A stretch of DNA of 63,800 nt from the NCBI GenBank assembly GCA_964483245.1, contig CAZABP010000026.1:1-63800 (forward strand). Reading direction: 5' to 3'. A model generated the notes under the pieces. That model saw only the letters and a program-made list of their open reading frames with translations, was not told the origin of the DNA and searched no databases. Shown here in pieces: positions 8,612 through 17,444 of the stretch. Position 1 is the stretch's first letter. The number at the start of each line of letters is the position of its first letter. Both the position numbers and the translations under genes were made by a program. This stretch comes from CAZABP01 sp964483245. GTDB lineage: Bacteria; Planctomycetota; UBA1135; UBA2386.

Positions 8612-8631
8612 CTCCTCGTTGCGGCGAGGAG
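8612..8631 (-). promoter_or_regulatory. hairpin covering the Hpt ribosome-binding site
   Basis: CTCCTCG and CGAGGAG are complementary over 7 bp with a 6-nt loop. Read on the minus strand, the second arm is the GAGGAG Shine-Dalgarno 5 nt before the Hpt start codon. In the mRNA the hairpin would hide the ribosome-binding site. Function is inferred from position only. Confidence 0.45.
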
Positions 8632-8717
8632 GCCTATCGGGTCCCGCTTCGAGCCTGCTTGAGCGGAGGTCTCGTTCCGTGGTCGCAGGTTGAGACCCGC
8701 CGACGTCGATTCGCCGT

Positions 8718-9935
8718 TCAGCCGGCAGCGGCGCGGATCTGAGCCTCGGTCAACAGGCGCTTGCTGCGCTTGCCCGCATCGAGCACGCGCTGGATCCGCT
8801 CGTCGGTCGGCGTGATCCCGAGCTTCTCCAGCACCCAGACCACGTTCGACTTCCCGCTCATCGGACCGACGCTGATCTTCTGCTCCAGCCCGACGATGTG
8901 GGCCGGCACGCCGGAGTAGACCGAGTCGGCTAGCGCGACGTCCCCTTTGCGGTAGGCCTTGATGACGGCAGCCGCGTGCACGCCGGTCCCGGTCTCGAAC
9001 GCGTCGTTGCCGAGCACCGGATAGTTGTGCGGGATCGCGACCCCGACCGCCGCGGCCGCCTTCGCGATGTACTCCGGCAGCCGGGTCAGGTCGTTGTCGA
9101 TCCAGCCGAGCAGACGGCAGTTGACCAGCAGCAGGTCCATCGGCGCGTTGCCGGCCCGCTCGCCGATGCCGAGGGCAGTCCCGTGGATCCGGTCCGCGCC
9201 CGCTTCGACCGCCGCCAGGCAGTTGGCGATCGCGAGGTCGCGATCCCGGTGCCCGTGCCAGTCGATCTTGATCGTCGGGTCGAAGCCCCGCGCGAGCTGC
9301 TTGACGAACCCCACGACGGCCCGCGTTCCGGCCGGCGTCGCGTGCCCGACCGTGTCGCAGACGCACAGCCGCCGCGCCCCGAGCTCCATCGCCAGCGAGT
9401 ACAGCGCGCGCACCGTGTCCGGTTGCGCCCGCGTGGTGTCCTCGGTCACGTACATGACCGGCAGCTGGTGATCCCGCGCGAACGTCAGCGCGCTGCGCGT
9501 GTGATCCAGCATCCCGTCCAGCGTCCAGTCCTCGGCGTACTGCCGGATGTAGCTGCTGCCGATGAAGGCCGAGACCTCGATCGGAATCCCGGCGCGCTGC
9601 GTCATCTCGACGACCGGCTCGATGTCGGAGACGACGGTCCGGCAGGCGACGTTCGGCTGGATCCGCAGCCGGGAGTCGGCGATCTCGCGCGCCATCCGCA
9701 GGATGTCCTCGCGCGGGCGCCCGCCGGCCCCCGGCAGCCCGAGGTTGACCGACTGGATGCCGAGCGCGTCCATCAGGTGCAGCAGTTCCAGCTTCTGCTC
9801 GATCGAAGGATCGGCCACCGATGGGGACTGGAGGCCGTCGCGCAGCGTCTCGTCGTCGAACTCGATCGGCCGGTCCAGCACGAACGCGTGCTGGTGCCGG
9901 TTCCAGTCGTAGATCAGGTCCTCGATCCGCGTCAT
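8718..9935 (-). CDS. 2-isopropylmalate/homocitrate synthase-family protein
   Basis: This 405-residue enzyme of the DRE-TIM metallolyase family condenses acetyl-CoA with a 2-oxoacid. The DRE-type loop appears as FDDETLRDGLQSPS near residue 30, and the metal-binding HxH as DWHGHRDRDLAIAN near 230. A glycine-rich HGTALGIGERAGNAP follows. The C-terminal LeuA regulatory domain (about 130 residues) is absent, so leucine feedback control of the usual kind is unlikely. It could be a short isopropylmalate synthase, a homocitrate or citramalate synthase, or a related lyase. It is divergent from aspartokinase, which suggests an amino-acid role. Confidence 0.8.
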   Translation of the reverse strand: MTRIEDLIYDWNRHQHAFVLDRPIEFDDETLRDGLQSPSVADPSIEQKLELLHLMDALGIQSVNLGLPGAGGRPREDILRMAREIADSRLRIQPNVACRTVVSDIEPVVEMTQRAGIPIEVSAFIGSSYIRQYAEDWTLDGMLDHTRSALTFARDHQLPVMYVTEDTTRAQPDTVRALYSLAMELGARRLCVCDTVGHATPAGTRAVVGFVKQLARGFDPTIKIDWHGHRDRDLAIANCLAAVEAGADRIHGTALGIGERAGNAPMDLLLVNCRLLGWIDNDLTRLPEYIAKAAAAVGVAIPHNYPVLGNDAFETGTGVHAAAVIKAYRKGDVALADSVYSGVPAHIVGLEQKISVGPMSGKSNVVWVLEKLGITPTDERIQRVLDAGKRSKRLLTEAQIRAAAG

Positions 9936-9994
9936 GCCCGGCAGCTTACCGGTTCTCGCACAGCTGCCGGGCGCGGTGCATGATCCGGACGCAG

Positions 9995-11311
9995 ATGATC
10001 GTCATGAAGTTCGGCGGCACGTCGGTCGGCAGCGCGCCGGCGATCCGCCAGGTGCTCGCGATCGTGCGTGCACGGCGCGAGCGACAGCCGGTCGTCGTCG
10101 TGTCGGCGCACGCCGGGGTCACCGATCTGCTGGTCGAGCTGGGGGAGCGCGCGACGAAGGGACGCGCCGATACCAAGGCGGTCGAGCAGCGCCACCGCGA
10201 GGTCCTCGCCGAGCTCGGGCTGCCCGCCGACCTGCTCGATCCGCTGCTGAAGGACCTGCGCGACCTCGTGCGCGGGATCAAGCTGGTCGGTGAGGCGACG
10301 CCGCGCTCGCGCGACCTGCTGCTATCGTTCGGCGAGCGCTGCTCGGCGCGCACGGTCGCGGCGTTCTTCCAGAAGGAAGGCCTGCCGGCGCGCGCGTTCG
10401 ACGCCGGCGAAGCGGGGCTGAAGACCGACGCGACGTTCGGCCGCGCGCGCCCGCTTCCGGACGACGGCACGCTGCGCCGCACGCTGCTCGGTCTCCCGGA
10501 GGTGCCGATCGTGACCGGATTCATCGGCGCGGACCCGCACGGCAACATCACGACGCTCGGTCGCAACGGCTCCGACTACTCGGCGGCGCTGATCGGGCAC
10601 GCGCTGGGGGCCGAGGAGATCCAGATCTGGAAGGACGTCGACGCGATCATGACGGCCGACCCGCGCGTCGTGCCGAGCGCGCGCCCGATCGTGCGGATGA
10701 GCTTCGCCGAGGCCAGCGAGCTCGCCTACTACGGCAGCAAGGTGCTGCACCCGGCGACGATCCAGCCGGCGATGGCCGGCTCGATCCCCGTGCGCGTCGT
10801 CAGCACGATGCGTCCGGACGCGCCAGGGACGCTGATCCTGCCGGTGCACGACGATCCGGAGACGACGGTGCGCGCGATCGTGCACAAGCGCGCGATCCAG
10901 ATCGTCAATCTGGTGACCCCGCGGATGCTGCAGCAACACGGCGTGCTGGCGCGCGTGTTCGCGATCGCCGCCCGGCACGAGATCGACGTCGACCTGGTCG
11001 CGACGTCCGAGGTGTCGATCACGATGACGACCGATCCGGGGATCGCGCTCGGGCCGTTCACGACCGAGCTGGGCGAGATCGGCGAAGTCACCAGCGAGCC
11101 GGGGCTCGGCCTGATCTGCGTCGTCGGGCAGGGGATCGCGCGCGTGATCGGGGTCGCCGCGCGCGCGCTGACGACGTTGGCCGAGGCCGGGATCCGCGTG
11201 CGCGCGATCAGTCAGGGCGCGATCAAGGTCAACATCGCGCTGGTCGTCAACGGCGGCGACGTCGACGCCGCGGTGCGCGCGCTGCACGCGCAGTTCTTCG
11301 GCCGGAGCTGA
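9995..11311 (+). CDS. lysC: aspartate kinase
   Basis: This enzyme phosphorylates aspartate, the first step to lysine, threonine and methionine. The kinase domain begins MKFGGTSVGSA. A substrate loop reads GFIGADPHGNITTLGRNGSDYSA, cut here as ITTLGRNGSDYSA and preceded by GFIGAD, and further on comes EIQIWKDVDAIMTADPR. The C-terminal ACT domains contain VDLVATSEVSITM, the pattern of the LysC-III/ThrA group rather than the Bacillus two-subunit type. ATGs at 9980, 9995 and 10004 are all possible starts, and none has a clear ribosome-binding site. I chose 9995 (438 residues) because the conserved sequence begins there. A 161-bp inverted-repeat element follows the stop directly. Confidence 0.92.
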   Translation: MIVMKFGGTSVGSAPAIRQVLAIVRARRERQPVVVVSAHAGVTDLLVELGERATKGRADTKAVEQRHREVLAELGLPADLLDPLLKDLRDLVRGIKLVGEATPRSRDLLLSFGERCSARTVAAFFQKEGLPARAFDAGEAGLKTDATFGRARPLPDDGTLRRTLLGLPEVPIVTGFIGADPHGNITTLGRNGSDYSAALIGHALGAEEIQIWKDVDAIMTADPRVVPSARPIVRMSFAEASELAYYGSKVLHPATIQPAMAGSIPVRVVSTMRPDAPGTLILPVHDDPETTVRAIVHKRAIQIVNLVTPRMLQQHGVLARVFAIAARHEIDVDLVATSEVSITMTTDPGIALGPFTTELGEIGEVTSEPGLGLICVVGQGIARVIGVAARALTTLAEAGIRVRAISQGAIKVNIALVVNGGDVDAAVRALHAQFFGRS

Positions 11312-11472
11312 GAGCCTGTTCCCAAATCCCCGCTGCGTTCGGCCGGCTGCGGCGGCCGCCGGACTGCGTCGCGCCTCCTCGACGTATCTCCTGGATATGC
11401 CTGCGTCGGCGCTCCTTGCCGGCGACCGCCTCGCTTGGCCTCGGCGCAACGCGGGGATTCAGGAACAGGCTC
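11312..11472. repeat. 161-bp inverted-repeat element between convergent genes
   Basis: The ends are inverted repeats: GAGCCTGTTCC.AATCCCCGC at 11312-11333 pairs with the complement at 11451-11472, with two mismatches over about 22 bp. The interior is GC-rich and itself partly self-complementary. It begins immediately after the lysC stop and ends 14 bp before the end of the convergent gene at 11486. Possible roles are a MITE- or REP-like element, a bidirectional terminator, or both. Confidence 0.65.
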
Positions 11473-11485
11473 TGAACGGCGCCGC

Positions 11486-12625
11486 TCAGCTCTCTTCGAG
11501 GTCGCGGAAGAACCGCTCCGTGCCGTCGAGCTGCTTCAGGTAGATGTGCCAGTTCAGCCGTTCGTCGTGGTCGATCGCCTTCTCGTCCGGTGCGCTGCCG
11601 AGCAGCTGGTTGACCACCCAGTCGTTCAGGTGCACCTCGCCGGTCAGCTCCCGGTTGTTCAGGAACGGCTCGACGACCACGATCTCGAGGCTCCGCAGGC
11701 GTCCGGCCGGCTGCATCAGCCGCCGGTTGCGCAGCAGGTCCGCCTCGTCGCCGCTGATCAGCCGGACCAGCTCGACCGTATCGGCGTGCGGGATCCCCTC
11801 GTAGACCTCGCGGAACAGCAGGTGCAGCACGATGACCAGCTCCTCGTCGCTGAGCCCGTTCTCGAGCTTGAAGCGGACGGCCGGGAACTCGTGCGCCTCC
11901 GCGGACTGCTCGAGCCGGGTCTGGATCTGCTGGCTGAGCCGGCGGATGCGCTGCGTCAGCCACCGCCCCGGTTGGCTGATCTCCCGATGCACGCGGGTCC
12001 AGCGGTCCGGCGCGAACAGCCGCTCGCTGCGCAGCGCGTACAGGTTGTGCAGCAGCTTGAGGTCGATCAGGTAGTCCCGGTTGGACGCGTACCCCTGCTG
12101 CGGCGCACGGATCCCGTCGGCCGGCAGCTGTCCGGTGACCTCGGCCCGGAACCAGGCCAACGCCTCGTCCGACAGCCGGAAGCGTGCCTCGAGCAGGTCG
12201 CTCGGCCGCGGGTCCTCGTCGTCGTCGAGAACGACCAGCCCGCTCGCGCGGAGCGCCGAGGCCTCGTGCAGCAGGTCCAGCCCGGTCAGGATCTCGAACG
12301 AGCTCTCGAACACCGACCCCAGCAGCAGCCGGCCCTCGAGCGCCGGCTCCTCACTGCGCAGGTGACGATTCAGCAGCGTCGCGATCAGCCGGAAGTGCGT
12401 CGCATCCAGCTTGTGCTCGCGCAAAGTTTGCCCGAGCGGTCCGCGGAACCGGTAGCTCGCGAGATCACGCGTCAGCGTGTCCGCCTTCCGCTGGCTGGTG
12501 CGGCGCAGGCGCACTCGTTGCTCGCGACGCAGAGCCGGGTCGTCGATGCGCGTGCGGAGACGGTCGAGGTCCTCGCACAACTCGAGCAGGCGGCGCAGTG
12601 CGAATACGCGCTTGCGTGTGTTCAT
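11486..12625 (-). CDS. conserved hypothetical protein, resembling the N-terminal region of AAA ATPases
   Basis: The function is unknown. The 379-residue soluble protein is rich in Arg, Glu and Leu, and no signal peptide or membrane segment is visible. Its second half (DEELVIVLHLLFREVYEG...LVRLISGDEADLLRNRRL...LNDWVVNQLLG) resembles the N-terminal winged-helix region that precedes the ATPase domain in some two-part bacterial AAA proteins, but no Walker motifs are present. The start codon at 12625 is preceded by an AT-richer pocket (12626-12660), which may hold its promoter. It is convergent with lysC. The family resemblance is a weak impression from memory. Confidence 0.6.
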   Translation of the reverse strand: MNTRKRVFALRRLLELCEDLDRLRTRIDDPALRREQRVRLRRTSQRKADTLTRDLASYRFRGPLGQTLREHKLDATHFRLIATLLNRHLRSEEPALEGRLLLGSVFESSFEILTGLDLLHEASALRASGLVVLDDDEDPRPSDLLEARFRLSDEALAWFRAEVTGQLPADGIRAPQQGYASNRDYLIDLKLLHNLYALRSERLFAPDRWTRVHREISQPGRWLTQRIRRLSQQIQTRLEQSAEAHEFPAVRFKLENGLSDEELVIVLHLLFREVYEGIPHADTVELVRLISGDEADLLRNRRLMQPAGRLRSLEIVVVEPFLNNRELTGEVHLNDWVVNQLLGSAPDEKAIDHDERLNWHIYLKQLDGTERFFRDLEES

Positions 12626-12860
12626 AAGTTGTTGTGAATACGAAAGTAACGAACCGGCCCGGAATGGGGCCCCGGGCTTTAGCCAGCCGGCAGCGAGGGC
12701 GCAAGGTGGGAGTTTTCCCGCCCGGTTTCCACTGGTTGTCCGCCATGGTCCGAAGCCCTTGCCGGCAAAGGTCTGAGCCCCGGAATCGGCGCCGGTACCC
12801 CTCCCGAATCGAGGAAATATTCCCGTGTCTGGCCGGGGGGACTCCGGCTACGGGAGGGGC

Positions 12861-14111
12861 GTGAGGAGCTTCCTGCCGGCGCTGGTCCGGGTGCTGCCGG
12901 TCGTGCTCGTGGGCTACCTGGTCTTTTCCGGGATCCGCGGCTTCCTGTTCGAGCGCTACCTCGTGCCGACTTCGAGCATGGAACCGACGTTGCACGGGGA
13001 TCCGCGCGACGGGGATCTCGTGCTGGTCGACAAGACCGCGTTCTGGCGCCACCCACCGGAGCCGTGGGACCTCGTCGTGGTGCGCCACCGCGAGCAGGCC
13101 GGCGAGCAGTTCCTCGTCAAGCGGATGGTCGCGGAGGGTCCGCTGCACGTCGGGATCGACCGCGGCGATCTGTTCACCGGCAGCGGTCCGAACCAGCTGC
13201 AACGGGTGGTCAAGTCGCCGCTCGCGGCGCGCCGGCTGCGGCAAACCTGGGACGAGTTCCCCGCGCACAGCGCGACGGCGTCGTTCCTGCAGCCGGCGGT
13301 CGGGTTGTGGGAAGCGACGCCCGAACGGATCCGCTGCAGCGCCGGCGCCACCGCGATCGACGAGCTCGTCGCGGAAGCAACGGCGGCGCGCCGGACGGAG
13401 CGCGCGCGCGGGGAGCAGCCGGACCCGTATCTGCCGCGCCATCTGAGCCTGCGGGAGTCGATCTCGATGACGTTCCTGGACTGCCACGGCCAACGTCGCG
13501 GCCGCGCCTACGAGGACCAGGACGTCGGCTACGAACTGAAGCTGGTGCCGGACGCCGGCGTGACGGCGCTGCACTTCGTGCTGGAGCACGAGCGCCGCTA
13601 CGTGTCGGTCGGGTGGACCGCCGCCGGAACCGGCCGGGTGCACGTGGACGGCGTGGCCGTGGGCGCGGAACTGCAGGGGCCGCCGCTGGTCGCGGGGACC
13701 GAGCTCAGCGTCGAGTTCGGCTACCTCGACGGACACGTGTTCCTGCTGCTGGACGACCAGCTCGTCCTGCACGCGCCGCAAGCGCTGGAGCCGGTCGGAC
13801 CCGAGACGAACACCCTGCCGCGGCTGCCGCCGCGCCTGCCGAGTCTGCTGCACTTCGGCGTCGCGGGGGGATCGGTCGATGTCACGCGTTGGCGCGTGTT
13901 CCACGACATCTACTACGACCAGCCGGGGAACCCGCTCGTCGGCCCGGCCGAGCCGGTGCGGCTCGAAGCCGGACAGATCTATCTGCTCGGGGACAACACC
14001 GCCGAGAGCCGCGATTCGCGCAGTCTCGGCCCGTTCACGGACCACGATCTGGTCGGGCGGCCGCTCGCCGTACTCGCGCCGTGGTCACGTCTGCAGTTGC
14101 TGTACCCCTAG
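12861..14111 (+). CDS. lepB: signal peptidase I with large inserted domain
   Basis: This membrane-bound serine peptidase cleaves signal peptides of exported proteins. The GTG at 12861 is preceded by GGGAGG and gives 416 residues; an upstream GTG at 12825 is also in frame. One N-terminal membrane segment (about residues 11-30) is followed by PTSSMEPTL with nucleophile Ser39 and FLVKRMVAEG with general base Lys87. The family's last box, LLGDNTAESRDSRSLGPF, comes only near residue 375, because about 260 residues are inserted in between. The insert's second half (YELKLVPDAG...HVFLLLDDQLV...HFGVAGG) looks like a LamG/concanavalin-type beta sandwich. The gene is not next to translocation genes. Confidence 0.9.
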   Translation: MRSFLPALVRVLPVVLVGYLVFSGIRGFLFERYLVPTSSMEPTLHGDPRDGDLVLVDKTAFWRHPPEPWDLVVVRHREQAGEQFLVKRMVAEGPLHVGIDRGDLFTGSGPNQLQRVVKSPLAARRLRQTWDEFPAHSATASFLQPAVGLWEATPERIRCSAGATAIDELVAEATAARRTERARGEQPDPYLPRHLSLRESISMTFLDCHGQRRGRAYEDQDVGYELKLVPDAGVTALHFVLEHERRYVSVGWTAAGTGRVHVDGVAVGAELQGPPLVAGTELSVEFGYLDGHVFLLLDDQLVLHAPQALEPVGPETNTLPRLPPRLPSLLHFGVAGGSVDVTRWRVFHDIYYDQPGNPLVGPAEPVRLEAGQIYLLGDNTAESRDSRSLGPFTDHDLVGRPLAVLAPWSRLQLLYP

Positions 14112-14129
14112 CTCGGACTAACCGCTGCC

Positions 14130-15902
14130 ATGCTCGCTTCCGCCCTGCTGCTGCTGACCGTGCAGGATCCCCAGGCGGCACCGCCGCAGCCGATGCCGGT
14201 GCCGCGGACCGTGGCGCGCCATCTCGGCTCACGCAAGATCCGGATCGACGGCGGGCTCGACGACTGGCCGGCGCTGCCGCCGATCGACCTGACCGATACC
14301 CGGATGTTGTCCGGCACGGCGCTCGGCGCCTGGCGCGGGCGGGACGATCTCGAAGGGGTCGCGTTCCTCGCCTGGACGGACGAAGACCTGTTCCTCGCGG
14401 CGCGGCTCCGCGACGACTGGCACCGGCCGGTCGACAGCAAGGGCCCGGCGCTCAGCGACATCCCGCTGGCGGATTCGATCCTGTGGAGCTTCGACCCGCG
14501 GCGCGACACCCGCGCGCTCGGCGCCGATCGCGGCCGGGAAGAGGACCGGGAGCTCTGGGTGGGCGACGTCGACGGCAGCGCGCGCGTGGTGCTGTGGGAC
14601 CGTTACCGCGCGACCGCGCGCGCGCCGCAGAACGCAGCGGCCGCGATGACGCGCGATCCGCGCGATCGCACGACGACGTATGAGCTGCGCGTGCCGTGGA
14701 GCGAGATCCTGCCGCACGGGATGCGCCCCGAGCAGGGGATGACGATCCACCTGCAGATCGTGCTGAACGACTTCGACGAGCCGACCGATCCGATGCCGCA
14801 GACGCGGATCGGGTGGACATTCGGCACGGCGCCGATGGTGGACCCCGGGGTGTTCGGTTCGGTCGTGTTGATCGGCGACGTCGACGAGATCCGTTCGCTG
14901 CCGGACGAGCCGGAGCCGCCGAAGCTGCCGCCGGATGCGGTGCCGCCGGGGTCGTACTGGGTGGATCTGCTGCAGCGGTTGCAGCGGCATCCGCCGGTGG
15001 TCGTGACGGCGGAGGGTGGTGCGCCGAGTGAAGCTGGCGGCGCGCAGCGGCTGGCGGCGCTGCGCATGCTCGATCATGAGATCGCGGTGTTCCCGCGCAT
15101 CGATTTCCTCGAGCTGCAGCATCGCGTGCACCGGCGCATGCGCCGCGAGTCGGCCGGCATCGCGGCGCGGGGTCTGCCGTACTTCTGGCAGCTCGCATTG
15201 GCGGAAGTCGCGCGCAAGGCCGCCGCCGAGATCGCGCCGGAGCGATTGCGTTTGTGCCGGCTGCCACAGGGCGGATTCCTGGTGCGGACCGCGGCCTGCA
15301 CGTTCGGGATCGACGTCAGCGGTCACGACGTGGAGACGCAGCTCGTCGGTGGCCTGGAGTTCGCGCTGCACAGCTCGCCGCTCGATGTCGCAAAGCGCAA
15401 TGACCAGCTGCTGCTACGGCTCGGTGCAGCGAAGCGCGCGCTGTTCTCGCATCTGCCGATCCACCTGCCGGGTGTGGATGCGTCCAAGGTCAAAGGCACG
15501 CAGATCGGTGAGAGCTATTCCGCTGGTGGCCTGAAGGTCGGTGTCCTCGGTGCCCGCACCGAGCAGGGGGACGTCTGCACGACGGTCGCGCACCGTGTCG
15601 AATGGGCGGACGGAACGGTCCTGCTGCACGTCCCGCGTGGCGTGTTCCCGGATTGGGTCCGCCAAGCCGGGCCGGTCGACATCCTGATCCTGTCGGCGCG
15701 CGAACCGGAAGCGCTCGCGATCGCTGCGGCGGTCGAGGCGCGTCTGGTCGTGCTGGACGACGTGCTCTGCTGCCATCCGCTGGCCAGTGACGGGCCGCGC
15801 GTCGATCTCGACCAGGCATTGGCGCTGCAGTCACGATTGCGGCCGCGACCTTCGTTGTTGCTGGCGCCGGGTGATTGCATCGAACTGCCTATGCGTCAGT
15901 GA
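14130..15902 (+). CDS. exported CBM9-like domain protein with metallo-hydrolase-like C-terminus
   Basis: The 590-residue protein begins with a short hydrophobic leader (MLASALLLLTVQDP). An N-terminal beta-sandwich domain resembles carbohydrate-binding family 9 / DOMON-like modules (KIRIDGGLDDWPALP, then FLAWTDEDLFLAARLRDDWH, then YELRVPWSEI). After a Pro-rich linker (about residues 270-290) comes a helical segment and then a C-terminal region (about 400-590) with VKVG/LKVGVLGARTEQG and PVDILILSAREPEA. That region recalls metallo-beta-lactamase-like folds of the ComEC/late-competence type, but the metal-binding histidine cluster is not evident. The gene begins 18 bp after lepB. Function is unknown; the C-terminal comparison is tentative. 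Confidence 0.6.
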   Translation: MLASALLLLTVQDPQAAPPQPMPVPRTVARHLGSRKIRIDGGLDDWPALPPIDLTDTRMLSGTALGAWRGRDDLEGVAFLAWTDEDLFLAARLRDDWHRPVDSKGPALSDIPLADSILWSFDPRRDTRALGADRGREEDRELWVGDVDGSARVVLWDRYRATARAPQNAAAAMTRDPRDRTTTYELRVPWSEILPHGMRPEQGMTIHLQIVLNDFDEPTDPMPQTRIGWTFGTAPMVDPGVFGSVVLIGDVDEIRSLPDEPEPPKLPPDAVPPGSYWVDLLQRLQRHPPVVVTAEGGAPSEAGGAQRLAALRMLDHEIAVFPRIDFLELQHRVHRRMRRESAGIAARGLPYFWQLALAEVARKAAAEIAPERLRLCRLPQGGFLVRTAACTFGIDVSGHDVETQLVGGLEFALHSSPLDVAKRNDQLLLRLGAAKRALFSHLPIHLPGVDASKVKGTQIGESYSAGGLKVGVLGARTEQGDVCTTVAHRVEWADGTVLLHVPRGVFPDWVRQAGPVDILILSAREPEALAIAAAVEARLVVLDDVLCCHPLASDGPRVDLDQALALQSRLRPRPSLLLAPGDCIELPMRQ

Positions 15903-16019
15903 GCGGCTCCCGGCCGCGAATCCGCCGGGGAGCATTGAGATCGCGGCAGCGACTGGGCATTCTCCTCGGCCCGCCACATCCGGCGGCTGATCCCAGTCCC
16001 ACCACAGAGTCTCATTCCC

Positions 16020-16424
16020 ATGGCAAGCAAGAAGGGCGCCGAGGCGCTCGCACTGATCCGCTCCACACTGCAGAAGAACCGCGGCGCGACTTACGCCGAG
16101 ATCAAGGCGCAGGCAGAAAAGAAGGGTTACACGATCCACCCGATCATGTACGGGCGCGCGCAGGCGCTCGAAGGCATCGTCAAGTCACGCCCGCGCGGCA
16201 GTGCCAAGAAGGCGGCTGCGCGCGGTCCCGGCCGTCCGCCCAAGCGCGGTCCTGGTCGCCCGCCGAAGCGTGGGCCGGGCCGTCCGCCCAAGCGCCGCGA
16301 AGACACGGTTGCACTGGCCAGCATCGAGAACGTGATCCGCACGATGCGGGAGAACCAGGCGCAGCTCGAGCGGTATCGCCGCGTCATCGAGCAGGTGCAG
16401 CGCGCGCTCGAAAGCGTGTCCTGA
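16020..16424 (+). CDS. AT-hook-like DNA-binding protein
   Basis: The 134-residue basic protein has three parts. The N-terminal part (1-55) looks like a small helical or winged-helix domain (YAEIKAQAEKKGYTIHP). A basic linker then holds three tandem AT-hook cores, each GPGRPPKR (about residues 69-92). The C-terminal helix (IRTMRENQAQLERYRRVIEQ) is probably a dimerising coiled coil. AT-hooks bind the minor groove of AT-rich DNA, so a nucleoid-associated or regulatory role is likely. The gene stands alone, with 117 bp upstream free of genes, and ends 31 bp from a convergent aminotransferase gene. That gap holds a small hairpin (CTGCCGCCAGGCAG). Confidence 0.75.
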   Translation: MASKKGAEALALIRSTLQKNRGATYAEIKAQAEKKGYTIHPIMYGRAQALEGIVKSRPRGSAKKAAARGPGRPPKRGPGRPPKRGPGRPPKRREDTVALASIENVIRTMRENQAQLERYRRVIEQVQRALESVS

Positions 16425-16455
16425 CAGGCTCCCTGCCGCCAGGCAGCGCGGCGCG

Positions 16456-17367
16456 TCAGGCGCCGCGCAGCAGTGCCGCGAGCTGCGGCGCATACAGGTC
16501 CCGCGCGCGGCGCACGGACTCCTCCGCCATCGCCTGCTGCAGCCGATGTGCGATCGGCCCGACCGAGCCGCGCCCGACCGGTGCGCCATCGAGGCGCGTG
16601 ACCGGCTGCACGTCGCGCAGCGTGCTGGTCAGGAAGATCTCGTCGGCGCGGCGCAGGTCTTCGGGACGCAGATCGCGTTCCTCGGCGCGCGGGAGGTCGG
16701 CGTTGCCGCGCCGCAGCAGGTCGAGCAGGATCGCGCGCGTCACGCCGGCGAGGATCCCGGCTGACAGCGGCGGGGTCAGCGCGACCCCGCCCTGGACGAT
16801 CCAGACGTTGGCGGTCGTCGCCTCGGTGACATGGCCGGACGTGTTGAGGAACAGCGCATCGGTGGCGCCGCGCGAGCGCGCTTCGGCGAGCCCGAGCACG
16901 TTGTTCAGGTAGTTGCCGCTCTTGACCGCAGGGTCGAGCGCGCGCGGATCGTTGCGCAGGCGGGTCACGATCGCGAGGTGTCCTTCGGTCGTCGACGGTG
17001 CATGCAGGTCGCGCACGAGGATCACGATCCGCGCAGGACCCGGGGCGTGGGCGAGATCGATGTTCGGGGCCGTGCCGGTGCCGCGCGTGACGATGATCCG
17101 CACGTAGTGATCGCGGTTGCCGGCCTCGGCGACGGTCGCGGCGACGCGGCGCATCAGCTCGCGGTCATCGGCGCCCAGGTCCAGATGGATCGCGGCGGCC
17201 GAGGCGCGCAGGCGGGCGAGGTGCTCAGGCCACGCGAACGGCACGCCGCCGCGCGTGGCGAGCACCTCGTAGACCGAATCGCCGAACAGGAAACCACGGT
17301 CGAGGACCGGCACGCGGGCTTCCTGCTCCGGCAGGATCGTGCCGTCGACGTTGCAGAGGTTGGCCAT
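16456..17367 (-). CDS. class IV PLP-dependent aminotransferase
   Basis: The 303-residue protein has fold-type IV PLP enzyme features: LDRGFLFGDSVYEVLA near the N-terminus, the PLP lysine in AVKSGNYLNNVLGLAEA (about residue 160), TEATTANVWIV for phosphate binding and SAGILAGVTRAILLDL. Members are branched-chain aminotransferase (ilvE), D-amino-acid aminotransferase (dat) and aminodeoxychorismate lyase (pabC). The sequence does not decide between them, although the short N-terminus resembles the D-amino-acid/IlvE-like group. It is divergent from purF across 77 bp. No operon partner is visible. Confidence 0.85.
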   Translation of the reverse strand: MANLCNVDGTILPEQEARVPVLDRGFLFGDSVYEVLATRGGVPFAWPEHLARLRASAAAIHLDLGADDRELMRRVAATVAEAGNRDHYVRIIVTRGTGTAPNIDLAHAPGPARIVILVRDLHAPSTTEGHLAIVTRLRNDPRALDPAVKSGNYLNNVLGLAEARSRGATDALFLNTSGHVTEATTANVWIVQGGVALTPPLSAGILAGVTRAILLDLLRRGNADLPRAEERDLRPEDLRRADEIFLTSTLRDVQPVTRLDGAPVGRGSVGPIAHRLQQAMAEESVRRARDLYAPQLAALLRGA

Positions 17368-17444
17368 CGGGCGCCGGACTGTAGCGGCTGATCCGGACGC
17401 CGCCGTACGGCGACCGGCGGCAACGGCTAGACTCCGCGCGCAAA

